Source: Prorocentrum cordatum
Lineage: Eukaryota > Sar > Dinophyceae > Prorocentrales > Prorocentraceae
Length of the DNA stretch: 64,000 bases
NCBI GenBank assembly: GCA_963575745.1
Contig: CAUYUJ010015296.1
Span: forward strand, 46,759-110,758
Direction: 5' to 3'
Of the stretch, positions 53,081 through 63,480 are shown in pieces. The notes under the pieces were generated by a model, which saw only the letters and a list, made by a program, of their open reading frames with translations, was not told where the DNA came from and ran no database searches. The position numbers were made by a program, and so were the translations under genes. Numbering within the stretch: the first letter of the stretch is position 1; each line of letters begins with the position of its first letter.

Positions 53081-53487
53081 GGGAGGAGGAGGAGGAGGAG
53101 GAGGAGGAGGAGGAGGAGGAGGAGGAGGAGGAGGAGGAGGAGGAGGAGGAGGAGGGAGGAGGAGGAGGAGGAGAGGAGGAGGAGGAGGAGGAGGAGGAGG
53201 AGGAGGAGGAGGAGGAGGAGGAGAATAATGAGGAGGAGAGGAGGAGGAGAAGGAGGAGGAGGACAAGGAGGAGGAGGAGGAGGAGGAGAAAGAGAAGAGA
53301 AGGAGGAGGAGGAGGAGGAGGAGGAGAAGAATGAGGAGGAGGAGGAGGAGGAGGAGGAGGAGGAGGAGGAGAAGAAGAAGAATGAGGAGGAGGAGGAGGA
53401 GGAGGAGGAGGGAAGAAAGGAGGATAATGGATTGGATGAGCGGGAGTGGAGGAGGAGGAGGAGGAGGAGGAGGAGGAGGAGGAGAAC
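53081..53487. repeat. (GGA)n tract, unit 4
   Basis: Interrupted GGA repeats of about 400 bp, the longest of the four unit tracts. Confidence 0.95.
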
Positions 53488-54065
53488 GACGACGATGTCA
53501 GCAACAATGACGACGAAGACAACGAGAAGAGTGGGAAGGAGAAGCAGCAAGAGATGGAGCAGGAGGGCGAAAGGAAGGGGGGCTCCACGAGGAGAAGGAA
53601 GATGCTGATGAGGAGGCGCAGGAACTGAGAAGAGGAGCAGGGGTGGGTTTCGGGGCGCACATAATCGGGGTCATCGCTAACGGGAGTCAGCCAATCCCAT
53701 CTGATCCCCTCTGGCTGACCTGGACCCCCCCCTCCGCTGACAAGGGTGTTTGGAAGCTACCATGTCGCCTGCTTGGATTCCCGTTACGGCCATGGCTGAC
53801 TTGGGATAGCGCTGATTTGGGTCAGTGCGTCTCCGAGGTATGGGGAGGATGATGAGGGCTTCAAGACTCGAAGTACGCAGAGGTTCGAAATTGCGTTTCG
53901 ATGGAAGTCTGATGTGAACAGTGGGTTATTCAACTCTCGGTGCGCACGCTGCAGAATCCAACTCATGGAATGCAATATATACTGTGCAGTCTACTGTATT
54001 GGCCCAGGACGCACCGAGCGGCTCCAGCCTCCGAAGCGACAGACTCGAGCAGCACCTCCCGCATC

Positions 54066-54416
54066 ATGGCTCGCTTCGCGGCGGCGTTGGCCCTCGTGAT
54101 GCTGGGGGCGGCGGCGGCCGAGAGCGCGTGCCCGGACGGCGTGTGCCCGGCGGAGGGCGAGGAGGCCTCCGCGCTGCTGCAGAGCGCAGCCGCGGCCAGG
54201 GTGAGCGAGCACAGGGCCAACACGACGCAGGCGCTGGGGTGCACGACCACGCCCGCGGCCACCTGCGGGAACCCGGACATCCTCTGCTTCCTGGACACGG
54301 AGGGCTGCTCGCCCTCCGGCGCCGGGGTCTGCTGCAAGGCCGCGGGGGGGCCCCCCGCCCCGCCGCAGTGCCGCTTCTGCGGCGTCGGCGGGGGTTGCCC
54401 CGAGTGCCCCACGACG

Positions 54417-54487
<71 letters not shown>

Positions 54488-54680
54488 GATGGGGCTCGGG
54501 TGCACGACCACGCCGGCGGCCACCTGCGGGAACCCCGACATCCTCTGCTTCTTGGACACGGAGGGCTGCTCGCCCTCCGGCGCCGGGGTCTGCTGCAAGG
54601 CCGCGGGGGGGCCCCCGGCCTCGCCGCAGTGCCGCTTCTGCGGCGTCGGCGGGGGGTGCCCCGAGTGCCCCCCCCGCTGA
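54066..54680 (+). CDS. Secreted two-domain cysteine-rich protein, copy 4 (204 aa)
   Basis: Matches copy 3 residue for residue as far as I can read, apart from the linker of 26 threonines. Before the linker GGGGGTTGCC replaces GGGGGGTGCC, a silent change (Gly-Cys kept). The trailer ATGAATACATAATATAAC resembles that of copy 1. The unit ends soon after, at AGTCAGAAAAAATAACTAC, where array identity stops. Confidence 0.9.
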
Positions 54681-54974
54681 GCATGCGTCGCCCGCGCGCT
54701 CGGCGTCTGTGAAGGGTAGAGAGGCCCGCAAGTGGCCGCTCTCGGATCATGAATACATAATATAACTAATTCCTTTTCCGCCGAACGTGGGGGCATGCCA
54801 GGCGCTCAGGTGCCCAGTGTGCCCTTCACACGACTCTTCCTCGGAATAGCCTGAGGAGGAATTCGATTCGGCACCAGCGAGCGACTTCCCAACCCTGCCG
54901 GTGCGCCCTTGCTTGCGACCTGTCGCTTGATTGGGGCGCGAGTCAGAGACCCTGCAGCCGGCCGAGTCAGAAAA

Positions 54975-55490
54975 AATAACTACAGTCTACTATATGTGAT
55001 GCAATCTGTAGGACGCAGCCCATGATGTGCAATATGTGGTGCGAACTAAGCGGTGGAAGCTGCTTGGTGCAATCTATGCGGTGGCAATGGTCAAGTCAAC
55101 AGTGAGGTGTCAATTGCACTGTTTGCACAATCATCCCGCCCTCGCAACCGCAACTTATCTCGCAAATCCCTTCGGCTACGATTGCGGTTGCTAATTGGCA
55201 GTTGCTAGCGCATCTTTGTGGCCGCGCTGGATCGCGCCCGTGCGTGCGCAGGTTGGCCAGCTGGCTTGGCACACATGGTGCGGCCGCGGTGGCGCTTACC
55301 GATTTGAACTTCCCAACGCGTCCTACGGGCCGCGCTGGCGCACGGGCACTTCAGTGTGGGTCGGTGACATGGGCGGGCGCGATACGACGATGACATCGAC
55401 AACGGTGACGGCTGCGACGTGACGACGATGACGGCGATGGTGATGATCCCGACGATGGTGATACCGCTGATGATTAGGATGCGGATGAAC
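54975..55490. other. No recognisable gene
   Basis: Begins with a weak continuation of the GTGGTGCAA-type words (55,005-55,095), then less GC-rich sequence and a GC-rich block with open frames of no recognisable family. Confidence 0.4.
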
Positions 55491-55495
55491 GATGT

Positions 55496-55565
<70 letters not shown>

Positions 55566-55670
55566 AATGATCGCGATGGTGATGACGATGATGATGCTGA
55601 TGATGATGATGCTAATGACGATGCTGATGATGATGGTGGTGAGGATGATGTTGATGATGATCATGGACGG
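55490..55670. repeat. (GAT)n microsatellite
   Basis: A pure GAT run at about 55,493-55,566, then interrupted GAT/GAC triplets. It reads as poly-Asp, poly-Met or poly-Ile; not a gene. Confidence 0.95.
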
Positions 55671-57719
55671 TGAATGATGGATGCTGAATGGCGGTGACGA
55701 TACGATGACATCAATGACGCTGACGACGATTGTTGTGGTGAGTATGATGAGAAAGTGCGCGCCTGCAGGATGCAGGGCATCCTCACATCTCGGCGTGTGC
55801 GCGCGGAACCGTGCGAGTGTGATTCACATGGTATCACTTTGAAAGGTTAATGGGCGCATGGTGGTGGTTGAATGTTTTAGACATGCGCGCGCCAGTGGCC
55901 CGAATGGCCAGTTTTGGCGAAATAGTCAAACCATTAGTGGTGTCCCCCCGAATTCCGCGAGTTCGCACATGCAGATTTCTAATAACCATTGGTTGGTGAA
56001 CCACTTGTGTTTCGACAGTCTTTGATTAACCACGTGTTGAGATACAAGTGATACGCGTGTGCCCAGGCCCATGCAGACAATGCAGCACTTAAGCATTTCA
56101 GAACATGGACAAGATGTGGATTATGAAGCCGGGTCCGAGGAGGAAAATAATAGAAGGAGTGGGGAGGAGATGCAGTAGCAGAGGAAACTTGAGAGAAGGA
56201 GGGTTCAGATGATCACCAGAGGGGCTGTTGGGAGGGAGGTGCAACAGCGGGATCGCAGTCGAATGCAGGTGGGGTTGCCACACCTTCCGCTGCGCTTGGC
56301 GTAGGAGGGTGTTCTACACAATGCGCTTGCATTGACAAGAAGTTCCGAAACCACATGTTGGAGGATGTCTCGAACGAAATCGTCATTTTGAAAGATATGA
56401 GGTCAACTTTGAATACATCGGGTTCCAAGTTTGGGGGGATGTCTCACACCACACGGCTATTGTTCTAAGAGGGACGTCCAAAGCATTGCAGAACCACTGC
56501 GCGTTTGAAGGCTTCATGTTGACATGTTGGTAATCCCTTGTGTTTTTGGGCCGTGGCGTCGCGATCTTCGTGAGGGGCGCGTTCGATTTTCAGAATGTTG
56601 AGGATCTCCTGAGCGAAGCGGCCACCATAATCGTGGAGGGGACGGAAAGGCTTTAACTAATGTCATTTGAGTCCGATTCCCTCATAGGTGCGTATGATAA
56701 TCTGCAAATGAGTTAGATACGGACTGCAGTCAACTCGCATCGTAAGGACGAACAACTTTGAACCATTGGATTTCACCGATTTCGACATGCACGCGCGGCG
56801 GCGCGCGCGTGTGGACTCTTTTGTATCTGTTGCAAGGGGTTGTTGCAACATGAGTGTTCCGATCACCGGCTGTGCGCACGGTGTTATTTGTCAGGGACGA
56901 TCAGGAGGGGTCGATACCCAGTCGCCCGGGATGGTTTGATTTCATGAAGTGGGTGGTTGGGCACGAACAGCCGTAATTCGAAATGTCCCATGGTTAGCGG
57001 ATAAGTCCAGGCGGAGTGAGTGGTAGAGGTTTTTGTTTAAGCAAGACAGAAAGTATACGGAGTACAGTCTATATGGCCGTGTGCCGTATTCTGTGCGTGC
57101 AACTTTTGTGGTGCAATCTTCGTGGTGCAAGGCACGCGTCCAGGTTACAGTGCCGGCCAGTGCACGGGGCGGGTAAGTGGCGGCCACAGACTTCAGATCA
57201 CATGTGACCTCATATGATCTCAACATGTCGTGCTTATGCAGTATTGCATTGACTTGTGGACGCGGTTCGGTCTGCCACAGCACCCTGCAATCGAGGTGGT
57301 TCTGTTGAACTGCATGGACTTCTTCACGACGTTGCGTGTTTCGTGTCGCGGCGCTGCTGTAGGGCACTTGGTCGTCGTGATCCCGCAGAGCCAGAGCTCC
57401 ATCGAATTGCGTAGGTATCTCTTCGGTGGTTCCTCACCTCTCCTGTGGTTTCTGGCCTCATTATGGTATTTCTGCTGCGTATCCAAGCTTTCAAATGTCC
57501 AGTTTGTTGCTTCACTGGTATGTTCAAGCGTTTAAACTCAGAAGCGTTCCTGTAGCGTGTTGCTCTGTCTCACAACGGATTGAGCGTCAGAGATCTGAAG
57601 CACTGGTTTTTAAGCAGCAAGGAAGAGCACGAGGAGGCGGAACCACAGGGAGCGGGGCGAGGGGAAGCAGACGGAGGTGGAGGAGAAGGAGCAGGAGGAG
57701 GACCCAGACTTCCAATGTC
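55671..57719. other. Gene-free stretch of balanced composition
   Basis: About 2 kb of non-repetitive DNA, visibly less GC-rich than the window average. Frames are short and broken on both strands. A weak GTGGTGCAATCTTCGTGGTG patch lies at about 57,110. It could be intron or intergenic sequence. Confidence 0.45.
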
Positions 57720-57853
57720 TTGATTTTTTCCATGCGGGATCCCCTGGAGCCCCGACCGACCCGTTCCACAGGGTCGTTTTTTCGTCCTGGGCTGTTCCTT
57801 GACAGCCCCAGGGCCCGGCGAGGGCCCCTGGTGCCCAAGCATTGCCCAAAACA
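57720..57853 (+). repeat. Dispersed repeat with GAGGCCGAACA end, copy 3
   Basis: CTTGATTTTTTCCATGCGGG, GAGCCCCGACCGACCCGTTC, GTCGTTTTTTCGTCCTGGGC and GGCGAGGGCCCCTGGTGCCC follow the order of the copy at 25,323-25,472. Confidence 0.5.
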
Positions 57854-57884
57854 TTCCTTCGCGATTGTGTCTCCGCGTGAGTCT

Positions 57885-58080
57885 GCTCGGTGTTTCTGGG
57901 GACGAAGCCGAGGGGGACGACGAGGGGAGGCAGGAGTGGGAGGAGGGCGGCGTGCGAGGCGCAAGGGGGGGGCCTCCGCGCGGAGGCTGGGGCCTGGACC
58001 CCCGATTCCGGGACGTGGTCCCGGTGTACCTGCGCGAGCACATCCCCCGGGAGGAGGAGCGGGGCACCGGGGCCCCGGTG
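57885..58080 (+). CDS. Possible exon of unknown gene
   Basis: One frame gives SGDEAEGDDEGRQEWEEGG, then WGLDPRFRDVVPVYLREHIP and REEERGTGAP, which is more protein-like than its surroundings. It ends at GTGCGT, a possible 5' splice site. No clear 3' splice site, start codon or partner exon was found, and a competing frame is also open. Weak call. Confidence 0.2.
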
Positions 58081-58359
58081 CGTGTCGCTCTCCTGTCGCT
58101 CCTCATCCCGAAAGTCCCTCCCTCCCCCCTTCGCCTCCTTCCTCCCCAGCCTCCACCTCCATCCTTCCCCCATGCGTCTCGCCTATCTCTCGCATCCTCC
58201 CTCCCTCCCCTGCGCTCGCCTTCTCCTCCTCCCTGCCACTGCCTCGCTCCTTCTCCTCCCCCTCCTGCCTCACCCGTCTGCTCATCTTCCTGCGCTTTCC
58301 CTTCATCCCCACTTTCCGCCGCGCCCTACCTCCTCGTACCACCCGTCCCCAGAACTCCG

Positions 58360-58500
58360 GCGTCGTGATCCTTTCACAGCGTGGGCCTCCGAGGGTCTGG
58401 GCCGTTTCCCCAGGACCACTTTTTGCTCATCCCGGGCCGTTCCCTCGGACCGTCCTGGGGACCAGCGAGCGCCCCTGGAGGCCGAAGACTCCAGAGCGCG
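58360..58500 (+). repeat. Dispersed repeat with GAGGCCGAACA end, copy 4
   Basis: GGCGTCGTGATCCTTTCACA, GAGGGTCTGGGCCGTTTCCC, GACCACTTTTTGCTCATCCC and GCGCCCCTGGAGGCCGAAGA. It lies only about 500 bp from copy 3, in the same orientation. Confidence 0.5.
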
Positions 58501-58685
58501 GGAGGGTGGGGTTTGACCTGCCCCCCGCTGCCCTCCCTCGTCGTCGTCGGCGTCGGCGCGGGTCCCCGGGCAAAGGGTGGCGGGGGGGGGGCCTGGGTGG
58601 CAGCGCTCTCCTCCCGGGCCGTCGCCAAGAAGAGGCAGGACGCGGCGCTGCGCTCAGACGGCTTTCTCGATGCGCGCCGCCGCCA

Positions 58686-58915
<230 letters not shown>

Positions 58916-59274
58916 CACCGTCGTCGTCTGAGTCGTCGACGTTGACGTTGACGTCGCCTTCGCCGTCGTCGGAGTCGGAGTCGGCGCCGTCGTCGTCGGA
59001 ATTGTCGTCGTCGGGGTCGTCGTCTTTTCGAGGAGAGGGGGCGGGGAGGGGGGAGAAGGGACAACGGGGAAGGGTGTTGGCGCCGAACGTCGGATCGGGA
59101 TGGAGCGCCTGTGGGCGAGCGCCCCGGGCCCTGGCAAATGAACAAGGGCGGGAAGCGAAGCAGCCACATGCGGGCGGGCGGTCACAGTGGGCTGCCCGCC
59201 CGCGAGGGTTGGTGCCCTGGGGCCGCGCGGCCTGGCCGCGCGGGCGGCCCAGGCTCAGAAGGCGGGCGATGAGG

Positions 59275-59428
59275 CTGGCAAACCCGTGGCTGCCAAAGCA
59301 GAGCTCCGGGAAATTATTTTGTTCTTCCGGGAAGCAGCCCGTTTACTATTCAGTGCGCCGAGCTTGATTCCGGGAATTTGTTTTTCCCTTCCCGGAAGAC
59401 CGTTTCAGCCGCCACGGATTGGCCAGCC
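59275..59428. mobile_element. Fold-back element with GGCTGGC ends
   Basis: Left GGCTGGCAAACCCGTGGCTG, right CAGCCGCCACGGATTGGCCA plus GCC, about 26-bp imperfect arms. The interior has CCGGGAAATTATTTTGTTCT and TTCCCGGAAG words that also pair. Confidence 0.55.
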
Positions 59429-59517
59429 CGCGCCCAGCTGCCAACAGACGGGCCTCCTGCAGGGCGGAAAATGACAAGGAAAGGCAGAAGCCAGAGCGAA
59501 GTGCATTAACCGCGCGC

Positions 59518-59577
59518 AACACACACAGACACACACACACACAGACACACACACAGACACACACACACACAGACACA
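59518..59577. repeat. (CA)n microsatellite with GACA interruptions
   Basis: ACACACAGACACACACACAC-type repeat, about 60 bp. Confidence 0.95.
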
Positions 59578-60160
59578 CTACTATGGGAGCGGCTGTGTGA
59601 CAGCTCGAGTGCCAGTGGCGGAGCGCCACAGGACGCTCGAAGTGCGGAGCGCCCTGCGAGAGCCGGCGAAAGGGGAGCACGGCCGTGCGGAGCACTGCAC
59701 GCGCACGAGAAGCTCTTCCACAGGCTGACGGCAGGCAGAGAGCGCGGCCTCTGATGAACAACGGCCGCGACGGAACAGCATCCCACCGGGACGGCGCATC
59801 GGGAGGGCGCAGCGCGGACATCAGAGGACATGCAGGCTCAAGGCAGGGGCAGGAAAGGGGGCCCTGGTCCTCAAAACACGCGACGCTTGATCGCAGCCCA
59901 AACGGTGTAAAGTGGGGGCGCGCATCAAGAAACCATATGCTTTTCGTCACGGTATCCTGGGTTTCTTCGCTCCGCGCGCTGCGCGGTGACTTCCCGCAGC
60001 CGTTGAAGAAGCTGCTGCGTTCAGGGTGCTCCCGGCCTCCCCTCAGGCGCACCTCGCGCGCGGGTTTTCAGGGTTGGGTTTCTCGCGAGGGTTTCTTGCG
60101 GCCGCGCTCGCGCGCCGTGGCTCACGAAGTGCATATGGGTACCTCCTGCCAACGGCAGCC

Positions 60161-60615
60161 TCATGAAGATGCCCAGCAGCTTGGACCCAGGGGAAAACGA
60201 CGAAGCAGCCCGCGACTGCAAGGCGATTCGTCGTAGGAGACCGGCAGCCACGAGTAAATGCCTGGAAACTCGTAGCATTGCCCCGTGATGCTGAGCTTGG
60301 AAGCTGTTATCTGCGCCAGGGACGCGCTGCTGTAGCAGCAGTGGTGACCATCGACGGCGAACGGCAGCCATGAGAAGATGCGCGGCACCTCGTAGCACTC
60401 CGCTGTGACGCTGGGGTTGGAAGCCGCCGCTCGCGCCAGGGACGCTCTGCCAAAGCGGCAGTCGCAGTCCTCGTCGGTGATCCGGAACCCCTTGTAGGTG
60501 CCCAGCACCTCGTAGCGCCCCGCCGTGATGCATCTTCAGACGTGACTTCGAAGTAGCCCGCTCCTGCGGAGCCGTTGGGGCCGAAGGAGATCGGCAGCCA
60601 CGTGTGTACAGCCAT
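60161..60615 (-). CDS. Small protein of 40-residue repeats, frameshifted
   Basis: Starts at ATG 60,615 (MAVHTWLPISFGPNGSAGAG, then YFEVTSEDA). At about 60,530 the frame must shift by one base to continue as ITAGRYEV and then two exact 40-residue repeats: LGTYKGFRITDEDCDCRFGR (60,505-60,386) and PRIFSWLPFAVDGHHCCYSS (60,385-60,266). Both end in T-CYE-(V/F). A third begins PGIYSWLPVSYDE before similarity is lost and the frame stops at 60,161. The shared pattern is WLP near the start, SLA-ASK in the middle and CYE at the end. No signal peptide. I do not recognise the family. The frameshift could be real decay or a single-base error. Confidence 0.5.
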
Positions 60616-61494
60616 CGTACTGCCGGAAGAAACGCTAGATCAACAATGAAGCTCTTGGTTTTCCAAGTCTAGCCCTAATTTTCTCAGGAGCCGTCGAGCC
60701 CTTTTTGGGAGGCTTTCCATCGTTGTGCGCTCTTGTTTTGAGAGTGCTCCCCCTGTGCCGAAGACTAAGGGACGTGGGCCCCCAGGTCGAAAACAACAAA
60801 AAGAGTCGCCACTGGCGGGCGCTGGCTGAACAAGCTGGACGCACGGATTATGAGAGCCCCGACGGCCCCCTGGCCAACGTCGAACGTCCATCGAACGCCA
60901 GGAACCGATGGGCTCGCGCGAGGAGCTGGGCCCCGACGGGACGGCTGCTCCATATCGGGGTATACACTCGTCGCGCAGGGAGCGGCAGGGCTTCTCCTGG
61001 GCGAGCTGGACGCACGGCACAGGAGAGCCCCAGCGGCCCCCCTGGCCCTCGTGGAGCCGGCATCGGTCGCAGGGCACCGCGCGGACGGGGCCGTGCGCTG
61101 GCCGCCGACGGTGGCCCCCCCCTCTGCCGACCTCAACATCACTGCAATCGCACGGGGCTCTCGCTTTCAGCCGTCACCAGCCGTGTCTCGCGCCCGGCTT
61201 TTGCCCCCCCGGCCTCGTCTGTGGCGGACGCCCGCTCCAGGGACGCCCAGGGGCAAACCAGGGAGGGCGTTTCCTTAGCACGCCTGCGTCGTCTCGGGTC
61301 TTGGGCTGCACTCCAGCCTGGGCAGAAGCACGGACTCGGACTCGAGCTCGGACTAGAGCCCAAGGCCGTGTCCATGGAGCCCGCTCTATGCAGCCACAAA
61401 ACCCAGACTCCCGCCGAAGCCTCAGCTTTTCCTTCGCCGTTGCCACGGCCCAAGGACCACGGATCTCCTCCACCTCCTCCACCACATCGTCGTC
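60616..61494. other. No recognisable gene
   Basis: Contains a loose internal duplication (GAGAGCCCCGACGGCCCCCTGGCC at about 60,850 and GAGAGCCCCAGCGGCCCCCCTGGCC at about 61,022, about 170 bp apart). Frames are open on both strands without family character. Confidence 0.35.
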
Positions 61495-62705
61495 CTCCCT
61501 CGGGTGGGTCACCCAAAACTTAGTGGAGAAAAACGAATGGTTTCAATTGCACTCTGGGCCTCAACATGAGTTGAGGCATTCGTACTCCGCACGCTTCCCC
61601 CTCTGTAGCGCCCACCGCATGAGGGACCAACCAGCGGGTGGGTCACCCGAAAACTGGCTGAGGGAAACGAATTGTTTCATTTGCGCTCTGGGCCTCAACA
61701 TGAGTTGGTGCATTCGTATTGCAAACGCTTCTCCTGTGTAGCGCGCACCGCACAGGTGGCCCACCAGCGGGTGGGTCACCGGAAAACTGGTTGTGAAAAG
61801 CCAATTGGTTCACTTGCCTTCTGTGCCTCTGTAACATGAATTCGGGCACTCGTGCTCCATACGCTTGCCCTGTGTAGCGCGCAACGCACAGGTGACCCAC
61901 CAGCGGGTGGGTCACCCGAAACCTGGTTGAGGGAAGCCAGTAGCTTCATTGGCGCTCTGGGCCTCAACATGAGTTAGTGCATTCGTACTCCACGCGCTTC
62001 CCCCGTGCATCGCGCGCCGCACAGGTGACCCACCAGCGGGTGGGTCACCTGAAAACTGGCTGAGAAAAACACATCGGTTCTGTTGCATTCTGGGCCTCAG
62101 CATGAGTTGGCGCGTTCGTACTCCACACGCTTCCCCTGTGTAGCGCGCAACGCACAGGTGACCCACCAGCGGGTGGGTCACCCCAACAACGGTTTGGGGA
62201 CACCCATGGTTTCTTTTGCTTTCTGGGCCTCAACATGGATCGGTGCATTCGTTTTCTATACGCTTCCATTGCTTCGCGGGCGGAGACTGATCCGGGAAAA
62301 CAATTTGTTCCACTTGCACTCTGGGCTTGAGCAGCAGTTGATGCATTCGTGCTTCATGCGTTTTCCCTGTGTAGCGCGCATCGCACAGGCGACCCACCAG
62401 CGGGTGGGTCACCCGAGGACCAGGTTGCGGAACAGAGACAAGTTTCACTTGCGCTCTGGGCCTCAGCACGAATTCGTGCACTCGTAGTCCACGCGCTTCC
62501 CCCGTGGATCGCGCGCCGCACGGGCAACCTACCAGCGGGTGGTTCAACCTGGAAGCTGGTTGGGAAATCCAATCGTTTCACTTGCATTGTGGGCTCCAAC
62601 ATGAGTAGGAGCATTCGTACTCCATACGCTTCCCCTGTGTACCGCGCACTGCACAGGTGAAAGCTGGATGGGGAAACTGACTTGTTTCACTGGCATGTGG
62701 GCCTC
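61495..62705. repeat. 133-bp satellite, about nine units, palindrome at each junction
   Basis: CGGGTGGGTC recurs at 61,501, 61,635, 61,768, 61,904, 62,037, 62,170, 62,401 and 62,535, giving a 133-136-bp period with one shortened pair of units at 62,170-62,401. Each unit has TCTGGGCCTCAACATGAGTT, GCATTCGTACTCCA-ACGCTT and CTGTGTAGCGCGCACCGCAC. Junctions form GGTGACCCACC and GGTGGGTCACC, a clean hairpin. The period is mostly not a multiple of three, and the same peptide words appear in different frames, so it is non-coding. Confidence 0.9.
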
Positions 62706-62819
62706 AACAGACGGGGTAAGAGAGATAAGATAAGTAGCGGGAGGGGAAAGAAGAAGTCTTCCTTCTCTTCCTCCACCTCCTCCTCCTCCTCTACCTCCTG
62801 TATGTCCTCCTATTTTCCC

Positions 62820-62823
62820 CTAG

Positions 62824-62885
<62 letters not shown>

Positions 62886-62886
62886 G
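62820..62886. repeat. (ATC)n microsatellite
   Basis: About 21 ATC triplets, followed by interrupted CATCA triplets to about 62,955. Confidence 0.95.
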
Positions 62887-62954
62887 CCTCAGGGTCGACA
62901 TCATTATCACCATCACCATCATCATCATAATCGCCATCGGCATCACCATCCTCG

Positions 62955-63480
62955 TCGATTCGTCGCGCAAGGAACCGATGAGGCTCATGCGAGAAACTGA
63001 AGCTGAAAGTTGCCACACGTATATATCGGCATCAACTTGAACCTCAAACCGTATCGCGCAAGGAACCGAAGGGCTTGCGCTGGGAGCTAAGCCTTCTCGT
63101 GACCATCTCAATGTATATCTTACATGTGGCCGTAAAAGCGCATCGCGCAAGGAACCCAGGGGCCCACGCGAGGAATTTGGTCTTAACGTTGCCACTTGCA
63201 CATTCGGTACGCGCGTAAACTGCAAGCCGCGTAGCGCACGGAACCGAGGGTCTCGCGTGGGGAATTGGGCCTTAGTGTGACCACTTTCAGATTTGGTTGT
63301 ACACATGAACCTCAAAACGCGCGCCGGAAGGAACGATCCAAACACAAACCCGCGGCACGTTATCTTCGCAGCGTCGCAAGGAACCTAGCCCTTGTTTGGG
63401 GCCCCGTTCCTCAGATCATCCGCCCCGTCCGGCGTATCGATTCCGCGCGAGCCATGGGCCAAGGAACGCTGAGGGGGCTC
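62955..63480. repeat. Degenerate tandem repeat, period about 90 bp
   Basis: CGCGCAAGGAACC-type words at about 62,963, 63,053, 63,148, 63,231, 63,320, 63,371 and 63,458 head successive diverged units that also share GGGAATT-GG-CTTA and GTGACCA-TT words. Confidence 0.65.

Larger units (their letters stand above)
42027..54974 (+). repeat. Head-to-tail array of four gene-bearing units (2.95-3.58 kb spacing)
   Basis: Start-codon spacing is 2,952, 3,579 and 3,294 bp. Approximate units are 42,027-45,060, 45,061-48,066, 48,067-51,657 and 51,658-54,974. Each holds, in order: CGATTTTCGGGCCGC, a GTGGTGCAAGCTACGT reiteration, a GATGCATC fold-back element, GGTGAAGAACCTGGTCCCCG, a (GGA)n tract, a unique spacer, one gene, and a trailer ending GACCTGTCGCTTGATTGGG. 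The units are nearly identical; unit 1 is the most diverged. Sequence before 42,027 and after 54,974 does not match. Confidence 0.95.

Noticed and set aside
61561-62614. Family of minus-strand frames containing THPLVGHLC-type words
   Set aside because: The same words occur in different frames from unit to unit of a 133-136-bp satellite, which argues against selection on protein.
61495-62705. Regular repeat with palindromic segments, CRISPR-like at first glance
   Set aside because: The whole 133-bp unit is repeated with no unique spacers, and the context is eukaryotic.
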